Assembly (NCBI GenBank): GCA_003712055.1
Contig: RHLJ01000002.1
Coordinates: 480,550-544,549 of the forward strand
DNA from: Balneola sp.
Lineage (GTDB): Bacteria > Bacteroidota > Rhodothermia > Balneolales > Balneolaceae
Direction of reading: 5' to 3'
DNA: 64,000 nt
The translations under genes and the position numbers were made by a program. The notes below the pieces were generated by a model. The model worked only from the letters and a program-made list of their open reading frames with translations. It was not told the DNA's origin and searched no databases. Positions within the stretch are counted from its first letter, which is position 1, and the number at the start of each line of letters is the position of its first letter. Below, piece by piece: positions 26,005 to 35,637 of the stretch.

Positions 26005-26487
26005 TTAGAGCTTCCTCGACATTATGTAGGCATTGGTCAGCCCGTATTCCTGGTGGTCAAAAGCATCAGGAATTTCCCCGATAACTTCGAAACCCAATTC
26101 TTTCCAAAGTTTAATAGCACCTGTATTTGTCTTAACTACAATGTTAAACTGGAGGGATAAGAAGCCGATATCTCTTGCCAGGTTTATAGAAAAGATTCCA
26201 AGCTTGCGTCCAATTCCTTTTCCGCGGTGTTCTGGTTTTACCATATAAGATGCATTAGCAATATGAGAACCTAAGCCGGGCTGATTTTCAGTGAGAATAA
26301 AGGTGCCTATAATCTCACCCTCTTCTTCGGCTACATACGTCATTGTGCCGTGTTTAAACCAATAGTTGATCATTTCTTCTTTCGAAGAATCAGGGTTGAA
26401 GACATAGGTATCACCAGTTGAGATAACGGATTGAATAATTTCCCAAACCTGGTTTTGATCTTCTTTTTTTGCTTCTCTAATCTCCAT
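26005..26487 (-). CDS. GNAT-family N-acetyltransferase
   Basis: A 160-residue acetyltransferase: IREAKKEDQNQVWEIIQSV at the start, YMVKPEHRGKGIGRKLGIFSI with the acetyl-CoA loop (HRGKGIG), and TGAIKLWKELGFEVIGEIPDAF at the end. The pattern resembles the phosphinothricin-acetyltransferase/YhhY-like group. Its start overlaps the 3' end of the decarboxylase gene by 11 bases, so it is co-expressed and may act on that enzyme's amine product; this is inference. Confidence 0.86.
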   Translation of the reverse strand: MEIREAKKEDQNQVWEIIQSVISTGDTYVFNPDSSKEEMINYWFKHGTMTYVAEEEGEIIGTFILTENQPGLGSHIANASYMVKPEHRGKGIGRKLGIFSINLARDIGFLSLQFNIVVKTNTGAIKLWKELGFEVIGEIPDAFDHQEYGLTNAYIMSRKL

Positions 26488-27928
26488 TGATAATGTTATT
26501 TCCTACTTCTCTAATAACCTTTATTAGATAGTCTATATCTTCTTTTTGTTTGCGGTGATTGATAACACATGCACGGATTACAAACATTCCATTCAATCGT
26601 GTTCCGGTAATAAATACCCGACCATCTTCTTCTAAAGCAGGGATTAACCGATTATTTAACTCGACGATTTCTTCCTCCGTTTTTAGATTACCTGTAAACC
26701 TGAAACAGGAAACAGCAAGTTTAGATCGTGCTACTAACTCAAAGTCATTGGCCTCTTCTACTTTATCAGAAAGGTAGTCGGTGAGATCAATATCCTTTTG
26801 GATCATCTGTCTGATTCTTTTCATTCCATATCCTTTTACCGACATCCAGACTTTTAAAGCCCTTGCCGATCGGGATAACTGAAACGTGTGTTCGTTAAAA
26901 TCTAATCTCCCTTCATCCTCAAGGCCGGTATCAAGGTAATCTGCCTTTTTGAAATAGGTGTCTTTTAGTACACTCCAATTTTTAACCAGGGTACATCCAA
27001 CTCCAAAAGGGGCATACAACCATTTATGAAAATCTATGGCTACAGAATCTGCTAACTCCAGTCCTTTGTAATCTGTTTTTAAGGATTCCAGGGTTGAGGC
27101 TAGACCTCCATAAGCTCCATCTACATGAAACCATAATCCATATTTCTTAGTAATAGCTGCAAGGCTGTCTAAATCATCAATTGCTCCGGTATTTACGGTT
27201 CCGGCAGTTCCAACAATACAGAAAGGCTCTAATCCCTGCTTAATGTCTGCTTCTATTTGCTGCTTGAGGGCTTCCAGGTTAATAGTAAAATCAGGATTCG
27301 TTTCAATTTTTCTCAAGTGTGAGGTGCCGATTCCAAGCATATCAACACTTTTATCGATACAGCCATGTACCTCTTTTGAAGCATAAACAACAAAAGGTTT
27401 TTGCCCAAATAATCCCTTTTCTCGGATTCCTCTTTTTTGAAAGAAGATATTCCTGGCAGCAGTTAAGCCTGTTAGATTAGCTGCCGAGCCTCCGCTAACC
27501 AACACACCTCCAATATTATCCCCATAGCCGATAATGTCTGAACCCCATTGTACTATACGTTTTTCCATTTCAGCTACAGATGGGCCAAGGTGCCATTTTC
27601 CCATATTTTGGTTTATGGTAGCTGCTAAAAACTCTCCGATTATCCCAAGCTGATTACCTCCAGCCATTACATAGGCATACATGTGCCGGCCCAGGTTATC
27701 AGTAGCCACATCTGTGACTTTGCTTTTTGTTAGTTCTAGCAGTTCCTCAGCGGGCATACCCTCTTCAGGAAGGGTTTCATCAAACCAGGCTTCGAACTCT
27801 TTTTGTGGATGTGAATAGAACGCTTTCTTTTCGGATAGGTTCTCAAACTTTTCAAGCACCAATTCGGTGCTTTTTTCAAGCAATGTTTTAAAATCCTCAG
27901 GGGAGAAATCCAGACTATTTTTGATCAT
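26477..27928 (-). CDS. PLP-dependent group II amino-acid decarboxylase
   Basis: A 483-residue pyridoxal-phosphate enzyme of the aromatic-L-amino-acid / diaminobutyrate decarboxylase family. The cofactor residues are visible: His188 (SKEVHGCI) stacking the ring, Asp270 (FHVDGAYGG) on the pyridine nitrogen and the Schiff-base Lys302 (AIDFHKWLYAP). The GTAGTVNTGAIDDL segment is also typical. The substrate is unknown. It follows a MarR regulator with a 14-base overlap and precedes a GNAT gene, forming a MarR-decarboxylase-acetyltransferase operon consistent with making and acetylating an amine. Confidence 0.92.
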   Translation of the reverse strand: MIKNSLDFSPEDFKTLLEKSTELVLEKFENLSEKKAFYSHPQKEFEAWFDETLPEEGMPAEELLELTKSKVTDVATDNLGRHMYAYVMAGGNQLGIIGEFLAATINQNMGKWHLGPSVAEMEKRIVQWGSDIIGYGDNIGGVLVSGGSAANLTGLTAARNIFFQKRGIREKGLFGQKPFVVYASKEVHGCIDKSVDMLGIGTSHLRKIETNPDFTINLEALKQQIEADIKQGLEPFCIVGTAGTVNTGAIDDLDSLAAITKKYGLWFHVDGAYGGLASTLESLKTDYKGLELADSVAIDFHKWLYAPFGVGCTLVKNWSVLKDTYFKKADYLDTGLEDEGRLDFNEHTFQLSRSARALKVWMSVKGYGMKRIRQMIQKDIDLTDYLSDKVEEANDFELVARSKLAVSCFRFTGNLKTEEEIVELNNRLIPALEEDGRVFITGTRLNGMFVIRACVINHRKQKEDIDYLIKVIREVGNNIINGD

Positions 27929-28412
27929 TAGACAGTTGTTTCAGGGTTCTTAACTCATAACTTTCTTCCATAAAATATTCTCCCATAGAATCCAGGATTT
28001 GGTAAAAGTCCACATCCTTAGGGAGCATCTCTTCAATAACTACGGCACTTGCATCCCAAACTTTTTCAAATTCAGGGAGTTTTTCTTTAGCTGCTTCGCT
28101 AAGTGATATTAATTGCCTTCGCGAGTCTGATGGATCACTTCTGGTTAACAGGAACCCTCTTTCCTTCATTTTTCCAATAATAGAGATTACTGATGGGTGA
28201 GAGAATTGAATGGCTTCAGCAATTTCAGTTACCGACAGCTCTTCGTGTTCTTGTAGTAATTTGAAAATGAGGTGCCAGTTTGGTTCGATGTCTAAATCCA
28301 AGGATTTATACAGAGAACGGGCACTGTGAACCATCGTTTCATGAAGCTGCTTAAGGCGAATGGCTAGAGAATAAACTCCTAAATCTTTGATAAATGGTGT
28401 CATAGAATACAT
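27915..28412 (-). CDS. MarR-family transcriptional regulator
   Basis: A 165-residue winged-helix repressor: helices at about 15-40, the recognition region LSVTEIAEAIQFSHPSVISIIGKMKERGFL, the wing RSDPSDSRRQLISLS, and C-terminal dimerisation helices. It begins the decarboxylase/GNAT operon. Two matching palindromes lie at and just upstream of its start (28411-28434 and 28444-28459), which suggests that it represses itself. A second start Met three codons in (28403) would leave the first palindrome fully upstream. Confidence 0.92.
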   Translation of the reverse strand: MYSMTPFIKDLGVYSLAIRLKQLHETMVHSARSLYKSLDLDIEPNWHLIFKLLQEHEELSVTEIAEAIQFSHPSVISIIGKMKERGFLLTRSDPSDSRRQLISLSEAAKEKLPEFEKVWDASAVVIEEMLPKDVDFYQILDSMGEYFMEESYELRTLKQLSNDQK

Positions 28413-28459
28413 TTATGTAGTTGGCTACATAAATGTATTAAAAATGTAGTGGACTACAT
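28411..28459. promoter_or_regulatory. Tandem palindromic operators of the MarR operon
   Basis: Perfect palindrome ATTTATGTAG-TTGG-CTACATAAAT at 28411-28434 and a second copy of its core, ATGTAG-TGGA-CTACAT, at 28444-28459. The centres are 29 bases apart, close to three helical turns. They overlap the MarR gene start and the 3' end region of the upstream hypothetical gene. The MarR protein is the obvious candidate binder. Confidence 0.65.
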
Positions 28460-28462
28460 AAT

Positions 28463-28723
28463 TTATTTATCTTTTATTCTTATATCTCCAAATCTACCTG
28501 TAGCCTCTTCAATAAATAGTCCAAGAAAATAGAAGTAGTTGCCTGTGCGTGAGGTGTAAAATCCATAATCTTCGATGGCTACAAAAAACGTGAAATCTTC
28601 ATGTTTGTTCGTTATAAGAAAACCTTCATTCTTAATTGAAACCAGAAAATTTTCAGAAACAGTATTTATAAAATCTTTCTTCTCAGATATCGAAGCATTA
28701 TTGAATAAGAAATATTGGGTCAT
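28463..28723 (-). CDS. Hypothetical protein (86 aa)
   Basis: I do not recognise it. It is a small soluble protein with alternating hydrophobic strands (GFLITNKHEDFTFFVAIEDYGFYTS) and no signal or membrane segment. It overlaps the thioesterase gene's stop by four bases (ATGA), a sign of translational coupling that supports it being a real gene. It ends next to the MarR operators. Confidence 0.6.
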   Translation of the reverse strand: MTQYFLFNNASISEKKDFINTVSENFLVSIKNEGFLITNKHEDFTFFVAIEDYGFYTSRTGNYFYFLGLFIEEATGRFGDIRIKDK

Positions 28724-29148
28724 GGTTTTTCAATAATTGCTAGCGTACAACGAGATGTACAAACTAACTTCCCTCTCTCATCAACTATCTTGGTTTCCCA
28801 AACATGGATAGTTTTTCCAATCTGGATGGGAGTGGCAGTCGCGGTTACTTTTCCACCTTCAAAAACCGGTCTATGGTGGTTGGCATTGATCTCAATACCA
28901 ACAGCAGTTTTCCCTTCGGGAAGGTGAATCCAGGCTCCGACTGAACACAGAGTTTCGGATAAAGCTACCGAAGCTCCACCATGCAATACTCGAAAAGGTT
29001 GAACGGTTCGATGATCTACAGGCATTTCTGCGACCATTTCTTTCCGGCTGATTTTTAAAAACTTAATTCCGATTGTAGTTCCCATATTTTCAATATTCTT
29101 GGTAAGGAACCCTTCTACTTTTTTTTTGATTGATTCTTCTATAATCAT
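28720..29148 (-). CDS. Hotdog-fold acyl-CoA thioesterase (PaaI family)
   Basis: A 142-residue thioesterase that hydrolyses acyl-CoAs. Marks of the PaaI/YbdB hotdog group are MGTTIGIKFLKISRKEMVAEMPV, FRVLHGGASVALSETLCSVGA (the HGG turn and catalytic Glu/Ser helix), GIEINANHHRP and GKTIHVWETKIVDERGKLVC. It is divergent from the acyl-CoA ligase gene across a 66-base interval holding a palindrome, so the two are probably regulated together. Confidence 0.92.
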   Translation of the reverse strand: MIIEESIKKKVEGFLTKNIENMGTTIGIKFLKISRKEMVAEMPVDHRTVQPFRVLHGGASVALSETLCSVGAWIHLPEGKTAVGIEINANHHRPVFEGGKVTATATPIQIGKTIHVWETKIVDERGKLVCTSRCTLAIIEKP

Positions 29149-29154
29149 TGCTTG

Positions 29155-29169
29155 CTTAACAGTGTTAAG
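29155..29169. promoter_or_regulatory. Palindrome in the thioesterase/acyl-CoA ligase divergent promoter
   Basis: Perfect 15-base dyad CTTAAC-AGT-GTTAAG in the 66-base interval between divergent lipid genes; a likely repressor site, for example of a FadR/TetR-type regulator. No regulator gene for it is seen nearby. Confidence 0.45.
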
Positions 29170-29214
29170 TTGAGTATTTATTTGGTGGAATCGCTTTCAT
29201 GTTTTTAGGCGAAA

Positions 29215-31041
29215 GTGTATCTACCGATACATAGTAACAACCCAGTGCAAAATATGAAATATGAACCGACAGTAGTACCCTTAATGCTGGAAGAGGGTAT
29301 GAAGAAAAATAAATTAGGGATTTTATCTGCGGTAAAACGCAAAGGTAAATGGCTGGAAACGAGTGTGGACGAGTTCAGGGAAAAAGTTCGCAGTCTTGCT
29401 TTGGGGTTATATGAGCTCGGTGTAAGGAAGGGGGATCGGGTTTCTATCCATTCTGAAAATAGTACGGAATGGTTAATCTGCGACCAGGCTATTCTTTCTA
29501 TTGGTGCGGTAAATGTGGCAATTTATACTACCCAGCCTGCTGATCAAATCAAATATATACTTGAGAATTCAGAGGCAAAGGTGCACATCATCTCTAACGA
29601 CGAGATGTTTGCAGAAACCAAACCTCTCATTAAAGAGATTGAAACGATTCAGGCGATTATTAGCATCCAGCCTTCTGTACACGAAAAGCTTAAAGGTTTT
29701 GAGGAAGTCATGGAAATGGGAAGGGCTTTAGATAAAGACCAGCCTAACTTATTGGATGAATTAAGAAACGCCATCGAGCCTGATGATTTGGCAAACATCA
29801 ATTATACCTCTGGTACTACAGGAGTTCCAAAAGGGGTGATGTTAACGCACTTGAACCTGGCTTCGAATACCATTGCGTCAGATTTGTACATGCCTTTTGA
29901 TACTACCAGGATAGAGCAGCCAAAGATTCTTTCTTATCTGCCACTTACACATATGCTGGAGAGGATTGCATCCTATATTTACATCTATTGCGGAGCCTCG
30001 GTGTACTATGTAGAGGATGTGCAAGACTTTAGATCAGATCTAATCACCATCAAGCCCATTTACTTTGCTACAGTACCCCGTTTACTTGAAAAGATTATGA
30101 CGGGGATCAAAGTAAGAGGACAAGAACTTTCTGGGATTAAGAAACAATTGTACTATTGGGCTATTAATCTTGCCGAAGATTATGATCCGGAAGACCCTCC
30201 TCAAGGCATGGATGCTGTAAAGTGGAAAATTGCTGATAAGTTGGTGTACTCGAAAATCCGGGAAAATATGGGCGGGAATTTAATGGGCACCATGTCAGGA
30301 GGTGCAGCTTTAAGTCCTAATGTGATGCGCTTTTTTAATGGTATTGGTTTGAAATGTGGGATGGGTTATGGCTTAACGGAAACTTCCCCTGTAATGAGTG
30401 GTTCCCTTCCGGATCAGATTCGGATTGGATCTGCTGGTAAGGCACTGGTGGATGTAGAAATTCGAATTGCAGAGGATGGAGAAATCCAAACTAAAGGACC
30501 GAATCTCATGAAGGGTTATTACAAGATGCCAGAGAAAACGGCAGAAGTAATGACGGAGGATGGGTGGTTTTGTACAGGTGATATAGGCTACTTAGATGAT
30601 GAAGGCTGGTTATTTATTACCGATCGAAAGAAGTCGATGTTTAAGCTTTCGACAGGAAAGTATGTTGCACCTCAGCCGATAGAAAATGCACTAATGAATA
30701 GTGGGTTCATCGATCAGGCCATGGTGATCGGAGATCAGGAGAAATTCTGTGCTGCTTTGATAATTCCTGATTGGGTAAATATGGAAAAACGATTTGAGCA
30801 AAAAGGGAGGCCATATCCTCAAAATGATCGGGCATTAAATGAAGACGTAATTGGTAGGATTCAACTCGAAGTAGATAAAGTGAATCGTAAACTACCACAC
30901 TGGGAGCAAGTCAAAAAATTTGTAATAATAGAAACTCCATTCAGCATAGATACGGGAGAGTTGACGCCAAAGATGAGTATCCGTAGAAGTATTGTTAAAC
31001 AAAATTATGCTGATGAGATCAAATCCGTTTATATAGAATAA
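29215..31041 (+). CDS. Long-chain fatty-acid--CoA ligase
   Basis: A 608-residue AMP-forming ligase that activates fatty acids for beta-oxidation. It has the adenylation core NYTSGTTGVPKGVMLTH, SYLPLTHMLER, GYGLTETSPVMSG, the W-F-x-TGD-x-G block (DGWFCTGDIGYLD), ITDRKKSMFKLSTGKYVAPQPIE, and a C-terminal LTPKMSIRRSIV. The pattern is of the long FadD15/FACS group with the large insertion around SYIYIYCGASVYYVED. The start given is a GTG with AGG six bases upstream; an ATG at 29254 is the alternative. It heads the fatty-acid degradation operon. Confidence 0.94.
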   Translation: MYLPIHSNNPVQNMKYEPTVVPLMLEEGMKKNKLGILSAVKRKGKWLETSVDEFREKVRSLALGLYELGVRKGDRVSIHSENSTEWLICDQAILSIGAVNVAIYTTQPADQIKYILENSEAKVHIISNDEMFAETKPLIKEIETIQAIISIQPSVHEKLKGFEEVMEMGRALDKDQPNLLDELRNAIEPDDLANINYTSGTTGVPKGVMLTHLNLASNTIASDLYMPFDTTRIEQPKILSYLPLTHMLERIASYIYIYCGASVYYVEDVQDFRSDLITIKPIYFATVPRLLEKIMTGIKVRGQELSGIKKQLYYWAINLAEDYDPEDPPQGMDAVKWKIADKLVYSKIRENMGGNLMGTMSGGAALSPNVMRFFNGIGLKCGMGYGLTETSPVMSGSLPDQIRIGSAGKALVDVEIRIAEDGEIQTKGPNLMKGYYKMPEKTAEVMTEDGWFCTGDIGYLDDEGWLFITDRKKSMFKLSTGKYVAPQPIENALMNSGFIDQAMVIGDQEKFCAALIIPDWVNMEKRFEQKGRPYPQNDRALNEDVIGRIQLEVDKVNRKLPHWEQVKKFVIIETPFSIDTGELTPKMSIRRSIVKQNYADEIKSVYIE

Positions 31042-31052
31042 TTGAGTAATAC

Positions 31053-33410
31053 ATGTCTAGCAAAACATATAGAATTCGTAAAGTAGCTGTATTAGGTTCA
31101 GGAGTAATGGGAAGCCAGATTGCTGCTCATTGCGTAAATGCAGGGCTGGAAGTAATGCTTCTTGATCTGAAGAGTGATGATCCAAAACGACCTAACAAAA
31201 TTGCAGAAGAAAGCCTCAAAAAAATCCTGAAACTGAAACCAGCTCCTTTTGGTCTTTCCAAGTTTGCAGAACGTATCCGGGTTGGGAATTTTGATGACGA
31301 TATGGATTCTCTTTCTGGAGTAGATTGGATTTGCGAAGTCGTGATTGAGAGAATGGATATCAAGAAAAGCCTAATGGCTAAGATTGAGAAGGTAAGAGGC
31401 GAACATACTATTGTAAGTTCAAACACTTCCGGGTTACCTATATCAGAAATAAGTTCAGAATGCTCACAAGAATTTAGATCTCACTTTTTAGGAACTCATT
31501 TTTTTAACCCGCCACGATATATGAAATTATTGGAGTTGATACCGACTGAGTCAACTTCCAAAGAAGTAGTTTCTACTATCAAGTCCTTTTGTGAAAGAGT
31601 ATTGGGGAAAGGGGTAGTGCTATGTAAAGATACCCCAAACTTCATTGCGAATAGGATTGGGGTATTTTCAATGGCATCTATGATGCCTCATTTCTTTAAT
31701 GGAGATTTCCGCGTTGAGGAGATAGATGCGCTCACCGGAACTCTTGCAGGGTACTCAAAATCGGCCACGTTCCGGACTGGAGATATAGTAGGATTAGATG
31801 TAATGGCCTATGTATCAGGGAATTTACATCCGATGATTCCAGATGATGAAATGAGAGATACCTTTCTGCTCCCAGAGGCTTTTATAAAGATGGTAAAGGA
31901 AGGAAAGCTCGGGAATAAATCGGGCTCCGGATTCTATAAGAAAGTACAAACAGAAAAAGGGAGGGAATTTCATACGATTAATTCAGAAACGATGGAATAT
32001 GGGCCTCAAAGGAGTGGTACTTCAGAAGTAATTGCAGAGGCCAAGAAACAACCAGGAACTGCTGGGAAGTTAAAGTTTCTGGCTTTTCATGACTCAAAAG
32101 AAGGTAAGCTGGTCTGGCAAACTCAACGTGATGTGTTATTGTATGCTGCCAATAGAGTCCCCGAGATAGCCGATTCTATTGAGTCAATTGATCGAGCGAT
32201 GAAGTGGGGATTTAATTGGAGATTAGGACCTTTTGAGCGTTGGGATGCTTTAGGAGTGGATGAAGTATGTACTCGATTAGAAGAAGAGGGTATCACAACT
32301 CCTAAAGTTGTAAGCGATTTAAAAGAGGCAGGCTTTCAGACTTTTTACAAAGATGGGTTGGTGTTCGATCCGGTTTCAAAAAAGATGATCGAACAAACCG
32401 CTAATGTTGATGGCGAAATTACAGTGGCTTCACTTCGTAGAGCAAATGATCCCATTTTTGAAAATGATTCTGCTGCTCTTATTGATATGGGAGATGGGAT
32501 TGCTTTATTCGAATTCAAAACAAAAAATGCCACGTTAGGCTTTGAACTCGTGACAACATTAGAGCGTTGCCTGAATATTGTAGAGGAGCAGTTCAAAGCC
32601 CTTGTTATCAGTCACGATGGCGAAAATTTCGCTTATGGAGCAAATTTAATGGAGGCTGTACAGGCGCTCCAGTCTGGGAAGTTTAATAATGTGGTAGATG
32701 CAGTAAGTAACTTTCAGCGGACTGCCCTAAAGTTGCGCTACAGCCCATTTCCTGTAGTATCTGCTCCATTCGGAATGACTCTTGGAGGCGGAACTGAATT
32801 CTTGCTCTATTCGGATAGAATAGTAGCACACCATGAACTCTATATGGGTCTTGTTGAAGTGGGTGTTGGTTTGATTCCTGCTGGTGGAGGAACCACAGAA
32901 TTACTTAAACGAGCAATGACTCAAGTAGAAAAAGAAGCAGATCCGTTACCATATATTCGCGAGGCTTTTAAAACTATTGGTTTGGCAAAAGTCTCAGATA
33001 GTGCGCATAACGCAAGAGAAATTGGATTTTTAAGGGATGAAGATATTATAGTGATGAACAGGCATTTACTTATCTCTGTAGCGAAACAAGAAGCTCTTGC
33101 AATGGTGGAATCTGGTTATCAGCCACCGGCAAAGGAAGATATCCAGGTGTTAGGTGATAAGGCAATGAGTGTAATGAAGGTTATGCTATATGTGATGCAT
33201 GAAGCACGATTTGCTACTGATTATGACAAGGTACTAAGTCTTCGGGTAGGGAATATCTTGGCTGGAGGAGAATTAAGTGAGCCACAACTAGTACCTGAGG
33301 ATTACCTACTTAAGTTAGAAAGAGAAGCGATACTTGATTGTTTCAAAGATGAACGCACACATGCTCGAATTGAGCATATGATGAAGACTGGAAAACCATT
33401 AAGGAATTGA
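31053..33410 (+). CDS. fadN: 3-hydroxyacyl-CoA dehydrogenase / enoyl-CoA hydratase (FadN type)
   Basis: A 785-residue multifunctional beta-oxidation enzyme. The N-terminal NAD-binding domain has [20 protein letters not shown] (10-30), the dehydrogenase core has [30 protein letters not shown] and [13 protein letters not shown], and a second HAD C-domain copy covers about 355-440. The crotonase-like hydratase domain lies at the C-terminus (about 470-700, with [20 protein letters not shown]). Dehydrogenase first and hydratase last is the order of Bacillus FadN, the reverse of E. coli FadB. It is 11 bases after the ligase gene and two before the thiolase gene. Confidence 0.92.
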   Translation: MSSKTYRIRKVAVLGSGVMGSQIAAHCVNAGLEVMLLDLKSDDPKRPNKIAEESLKKILKLKPAPFGLSKFAERIRVGNFDDDMDSLSGVDWICEVVIERMDIKKSLMAKIEKVRGEHTIVSSNTSGLPISEISSECSQEFRSHFLGTHFFNPPRYMKLLELIPTESTSKEVVSTIKSFCERVLGKGVVLCKDTPNFIANRIGVFSMASMMPHFFNGDFRVEEIDALTGTLAGYSKSATFRTGDIVGLDVMAYVSGNLHPMIPDDEMRDTFLLPEAFIKMVKEGKLGNKSGSGFYKKVQTEKGREFHTINSETMEYGPQRSGTSEVIAEAKKQPGTAGKLKFLAFHDSKEGKLVWQTQRDVLLYAANRVPEIADSIESIDRAMKWGFNWRLGPFERWDALGVDEVCTRLEEEGITTPKVVSDLKEAGFQTFYKDGLVFDPVSKKMIEQTANVDGEITVASLRRANDPIFENDSAALIDMGDGIALFEFKTKNATLGFELVTTLERCLNIVEEQFKALVISHDGENFAYGANLMEAVQALQSGKFNNVVDAVSNFQRTALKLRYSPFPVVSAPFGMTLGGGTEFLLYSDRIVAHHELYMGLVEVGVGLIPAGGGTTELLKRAMTQVEKEADPLPYIREAFKTIGLAKVSDSAHNAREIGFLRDEDIIVMNRHLLISVAKQEALAMVESGYQPPAKEDIQVLGDKAMSVMKVMLYVMHEARFATDYDKVLSLRVGNILAGGELSEPQLVPEDYLLKLEREAILDCFKDERTHARIEHMMKTGKPLRN

Positions 33411-33411
33411 T

Positions 33412-34593
33412 ATGAGTACTGCATATATCGTAGCAGCAAAAAGAACTGCGTGTGGAAAAGCAAACAAAGGATCCCTTAGATTTACCTATCCCGATACACT
33501 AGGGGGTGAAGTAATTAAAGACCTTCTTAAAGAAGTTCCTTCATTGGATTCGGCTCAAGTAGATGATGTGATAATGGGGTGTGCATTTCCCGAGGCCTCT
33601 CAAGGATTAAATATAGCACGGCAAATTGCTTTTCTGGGAGGTCTTCCGGATTCGGTTCCCGGAGTCACAGTAAATCGTTTTTGTTCATCCGGACTGCAAA
33701 CCATAGCGATGGCTTCTGAGCGAATAATAGCAGGAGGGGCAGATGTAATTATCGCTGGTGGGGTAGAGTCAATGAGTATGGTTCCTATGGGAGGATTATC
33801 GTTTCAACCTAATCCAACGTTAGTAGATAATCGCCCGGAAGTATATATCAGCATGGGGCTTACAGCTGAAAATGTTGCTGAGAAATATGGCATTAGCCGT
33901 GAAAATCAGGACGCCTTCGCATTGCAAAGTCATATGCGATCTATAGCTGCTTGGGAGAATGGGAAGTTTGATAACCAGATCACTACGGTTCAGGTTGAAG
34001 AGAAAAAAATTACAGCCGAAGGAGAGTTAGTCAAAGAAATTTTTTCCTTCTCAAAAGATGAAGGCCCAAGGGCTGATACTTCTGTAGAAGTATTAAGTGG
34101 ACTGAGAGCAGTTTTTAAAGCAGGTGGATCTGTTACTGCTGGTAATTCCTCACAAATGAATGATGCGGCAGCTGCTGTATTAGTGATGAGCGAAGAAAAA
34201 GTAAAAGAACTTGGTCTAACTCCTATAGCCCGGTATGTAGGTTTTGATGTGGCAGGGGTAGCGCCGGAATATATGGGTATTGGGCCTGTTGAGGCAGTTC
34301 CCAAAGTTTTGAAAAGGACAGGGGTTAATAAAAATAGCATTGACTTAATTGAACTAAATGAAGCGTTTGCTGCTCAGTCATTGGCCGTGATTAGGGAGTT
34401 GGAGCTGGATCAGGAAATCACAAATGTAAACGGCGGGGCAATTGCGATGGGGCATCCTCTGGGATGTACCGGAGCCAAGCTAACCACTCAGATCTTACAC
34501 GAAATGCAATCTCGAAACTCTAAATATGGCATGGTTACTATGTGTATAGGTGGGGGAATGGGAGCTGCGGGTATTTTTGAAAATTTAAATTGA
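33412..34593 (+). CDS. fadA: Acetyl-CoA C-acyltransferase (3-ketoacyl-CoA thiolase)
   Basis: A 393-residue thiolase that cleaves 3-ketoacyl-CoA to acetyl-CoA in the last step of each beta-oxidation round. The nucleophile is Cys91 ([11 protein letters not shown]); the His348 (GHPLGCTGA) and Cys378 ([11 protein letters not shown]) form the rest of the active site, with [11 protein letters not shown] also conserved. It begins one base after the FadN stop, so the two subunits are translated together. Confidence 0.95.
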   Translation: MSTAYIVAAKRTACGKANKGSLRFTYPDTLGGEVIKDLLKEVPSLDSAQVDDVIMGCAFPEASQGLNIARQIAFLGGLPDSVPGVTVNRFCSSGLQTIAMASERIIAGGADVIIAGGVESMSMVPMGGLSFQPNPTLVDNRPEVYISMGLTAENVAEKYGISRENQDAFALQSHMRSIAAWENGKFDNQITTVQVEEKKITAEGELVKEIFSFSKDEGPRADTSVEVLSGLRAVFKAGGSVTAGNSSQMNDAAAAVLVMSEEKVKELGLTPIARYVGFDVAGVAPEYMGIGPVEAVPKVLKRTGVNKNSIDLIELNEAFAAQSLAVIRELELDQEITNVNGGAIAMGHPLGCTGAKLTTQILHEMQSRNSKYGMVTMCIGGGMGAAGIFENLN

Positions 34594-34599
34594 TCAGGC

Positions 34600-35454
34600 A
34601 TGTTTAAAGAAGATACACTAAAGGGAAAAACCATTTTAATTACTGGAGGAGGAAGTGGCCTGGGTTTGGCAATGGCAAAAGGTTTTACCAGGCATGGAGC
34701 TGATGTTGCTATTTGTGGAAGAACCGAAGAAAAATTGCAATCAGCTGTTAATGAAATTAGTAAGGAAAAGGAGGGAGCAGTTTCAAGATATTATATAGTG
34801 GATGTGAGAGATCATGGAGCAGTAAGTGAAATGATTTCAAAAGTAATTTCGGATTATGGTTCCCTTGAGGGTCTTGTCAATAATGCTGCTGGTAACTTCC
34901 TTTCTGCATCTGAGGACTTATCTCCTGGAGGGTTCAAGGCCATTGTGGATATAGTACTTCACGGAAGTTTTAATTGTACACATGCATTTGGTAATTATCT
35001 AATTAATGAAGGCAAAGAAGGAGCAATTTTAAATATTGTGACCACTTATGCGGAAAGCACAGGATGTGCATTTGTACTTCCATCGGCTTGCAGCAAAGCA
35101 GGGGTGCTTACTATGACTCGATCTCTTGGCTATGAATGGGCTGAGTATGGCATTAGGGTGAATGCAATTGCTCCTGGTCCATTTCCAACGGAAGGGGCGT
35201 GGTCTCGATTAGTACCTGGGAAAGATGCAGAGGCATTATTTTTAAAGAAAATTCCAATGAAGAGATATGGAAAACATGAGGAACTCGCTAATTTAGCTAC
35301 GTTCCTCATGTCTGACCTCGCTCCTTATATAACTGGAGAATCTGTTGTAATTGATGGAGGAGAGCGGCTTCAAGCTGGGCAGTTTAACTTTATTAGTGAG
35401 TTAATGTCACGAGATGATTTAAAAAAAGCATTTAAATCAATCAGGCCTAAGTAA
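34600..35454 (+). CDS. SDR-family oxidoreductase (2,4-dienoyl-CoA reductase-like)
   Basis: A 284-residue short-chain dehydrogenase with the cofactor motif TGGGSGLGLAMAKGF, NNAAGNF, and a C-terminal PGPFPTEGAWSRL segment. The typical Tyr-x-x-x-Lys pair is altered: the region reads LPSACSKAGVLTMTRSLGYEWAEYG, with Ser-Ala-Cys-Ser-Lys in place of Tyr-x-x-x-Lys, as in eukaryotic/bacterial 2,4-dienoyl-CoA reductases where a Lys and Ser carry catalysis. That and the position last in the fad operon suggest a role in degrading unsaturated fatty acids. Confidence 0.88.
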   Translation: MFKEDTLKGKTILITGGGSGLGLAMAKGFTRHGADVAICGRTEEKLQSAVNEISKEKEGAVSRYYIVDVRDHGAVSEMISKVISDYGSLEGLVNNAAGNFLSASEDLSPGGFKAIVDIVLHGSFNCTHAFGNYLINEGKEGAILNIVTTYAESTGCAFVLPSACSKAGVLTMTRSLGYEWAEYGIRVNAIAPGPFPTEGAWSRLVPGKDAEALFLKKIPMKRYGKHEELANLATFLMSDLAPYITGESVVIDGGERLQAGQFNFISELMSRDDLKKAFKSIRPK

Positions 35455-35456
35455 AA

Positions 35457-35609
35457 CTATAATATCAAGGCTAAAATAATTATTACAAGAATCAATCCTA
35501 GATAGAACACTTCTGTTCGAATATCTGTTTTGTGAAGCCCGAACAATCTTTTATTAATGAAATGTTCTAGACCAAGCTTATAATAGTGATTGTATAATCC
35601 GGATTTCAT
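35457..35609 (-). CDS. Small membrane protein (50 aa) downstream of the YwqK-like gene
   Basis: An unannotated small gene: ATG ending at 35609, TAG at 35457-35459, 50 codons. It is preceded by a near-perfect AGGAGGG ribosome site (35614-35620) five bases before the ATG. The N-terminal 33 residues are polar and basic (MKSGLYNHYYKLGLEHFINK), and residues 34-50 form one hydrophobic helix (YLGLILVIIILALIL), so it is probably a single-pass protein with its C-terminus in or across the membrane. It lies 28 bases after the stop of the secreted YwqK-like gene on the same strand and its stop is two bases from the SDR gene's stop. Confidence 0.6.
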   Translation of the reverse strand: MKSGLYNHYYKLGLEHFINKRLFGLHKTDIRTEVFYLGLILVIIILALIL

Positions 35610-35637
35610 TTTACCCTCCTAATATAAAGGGGCTGGA

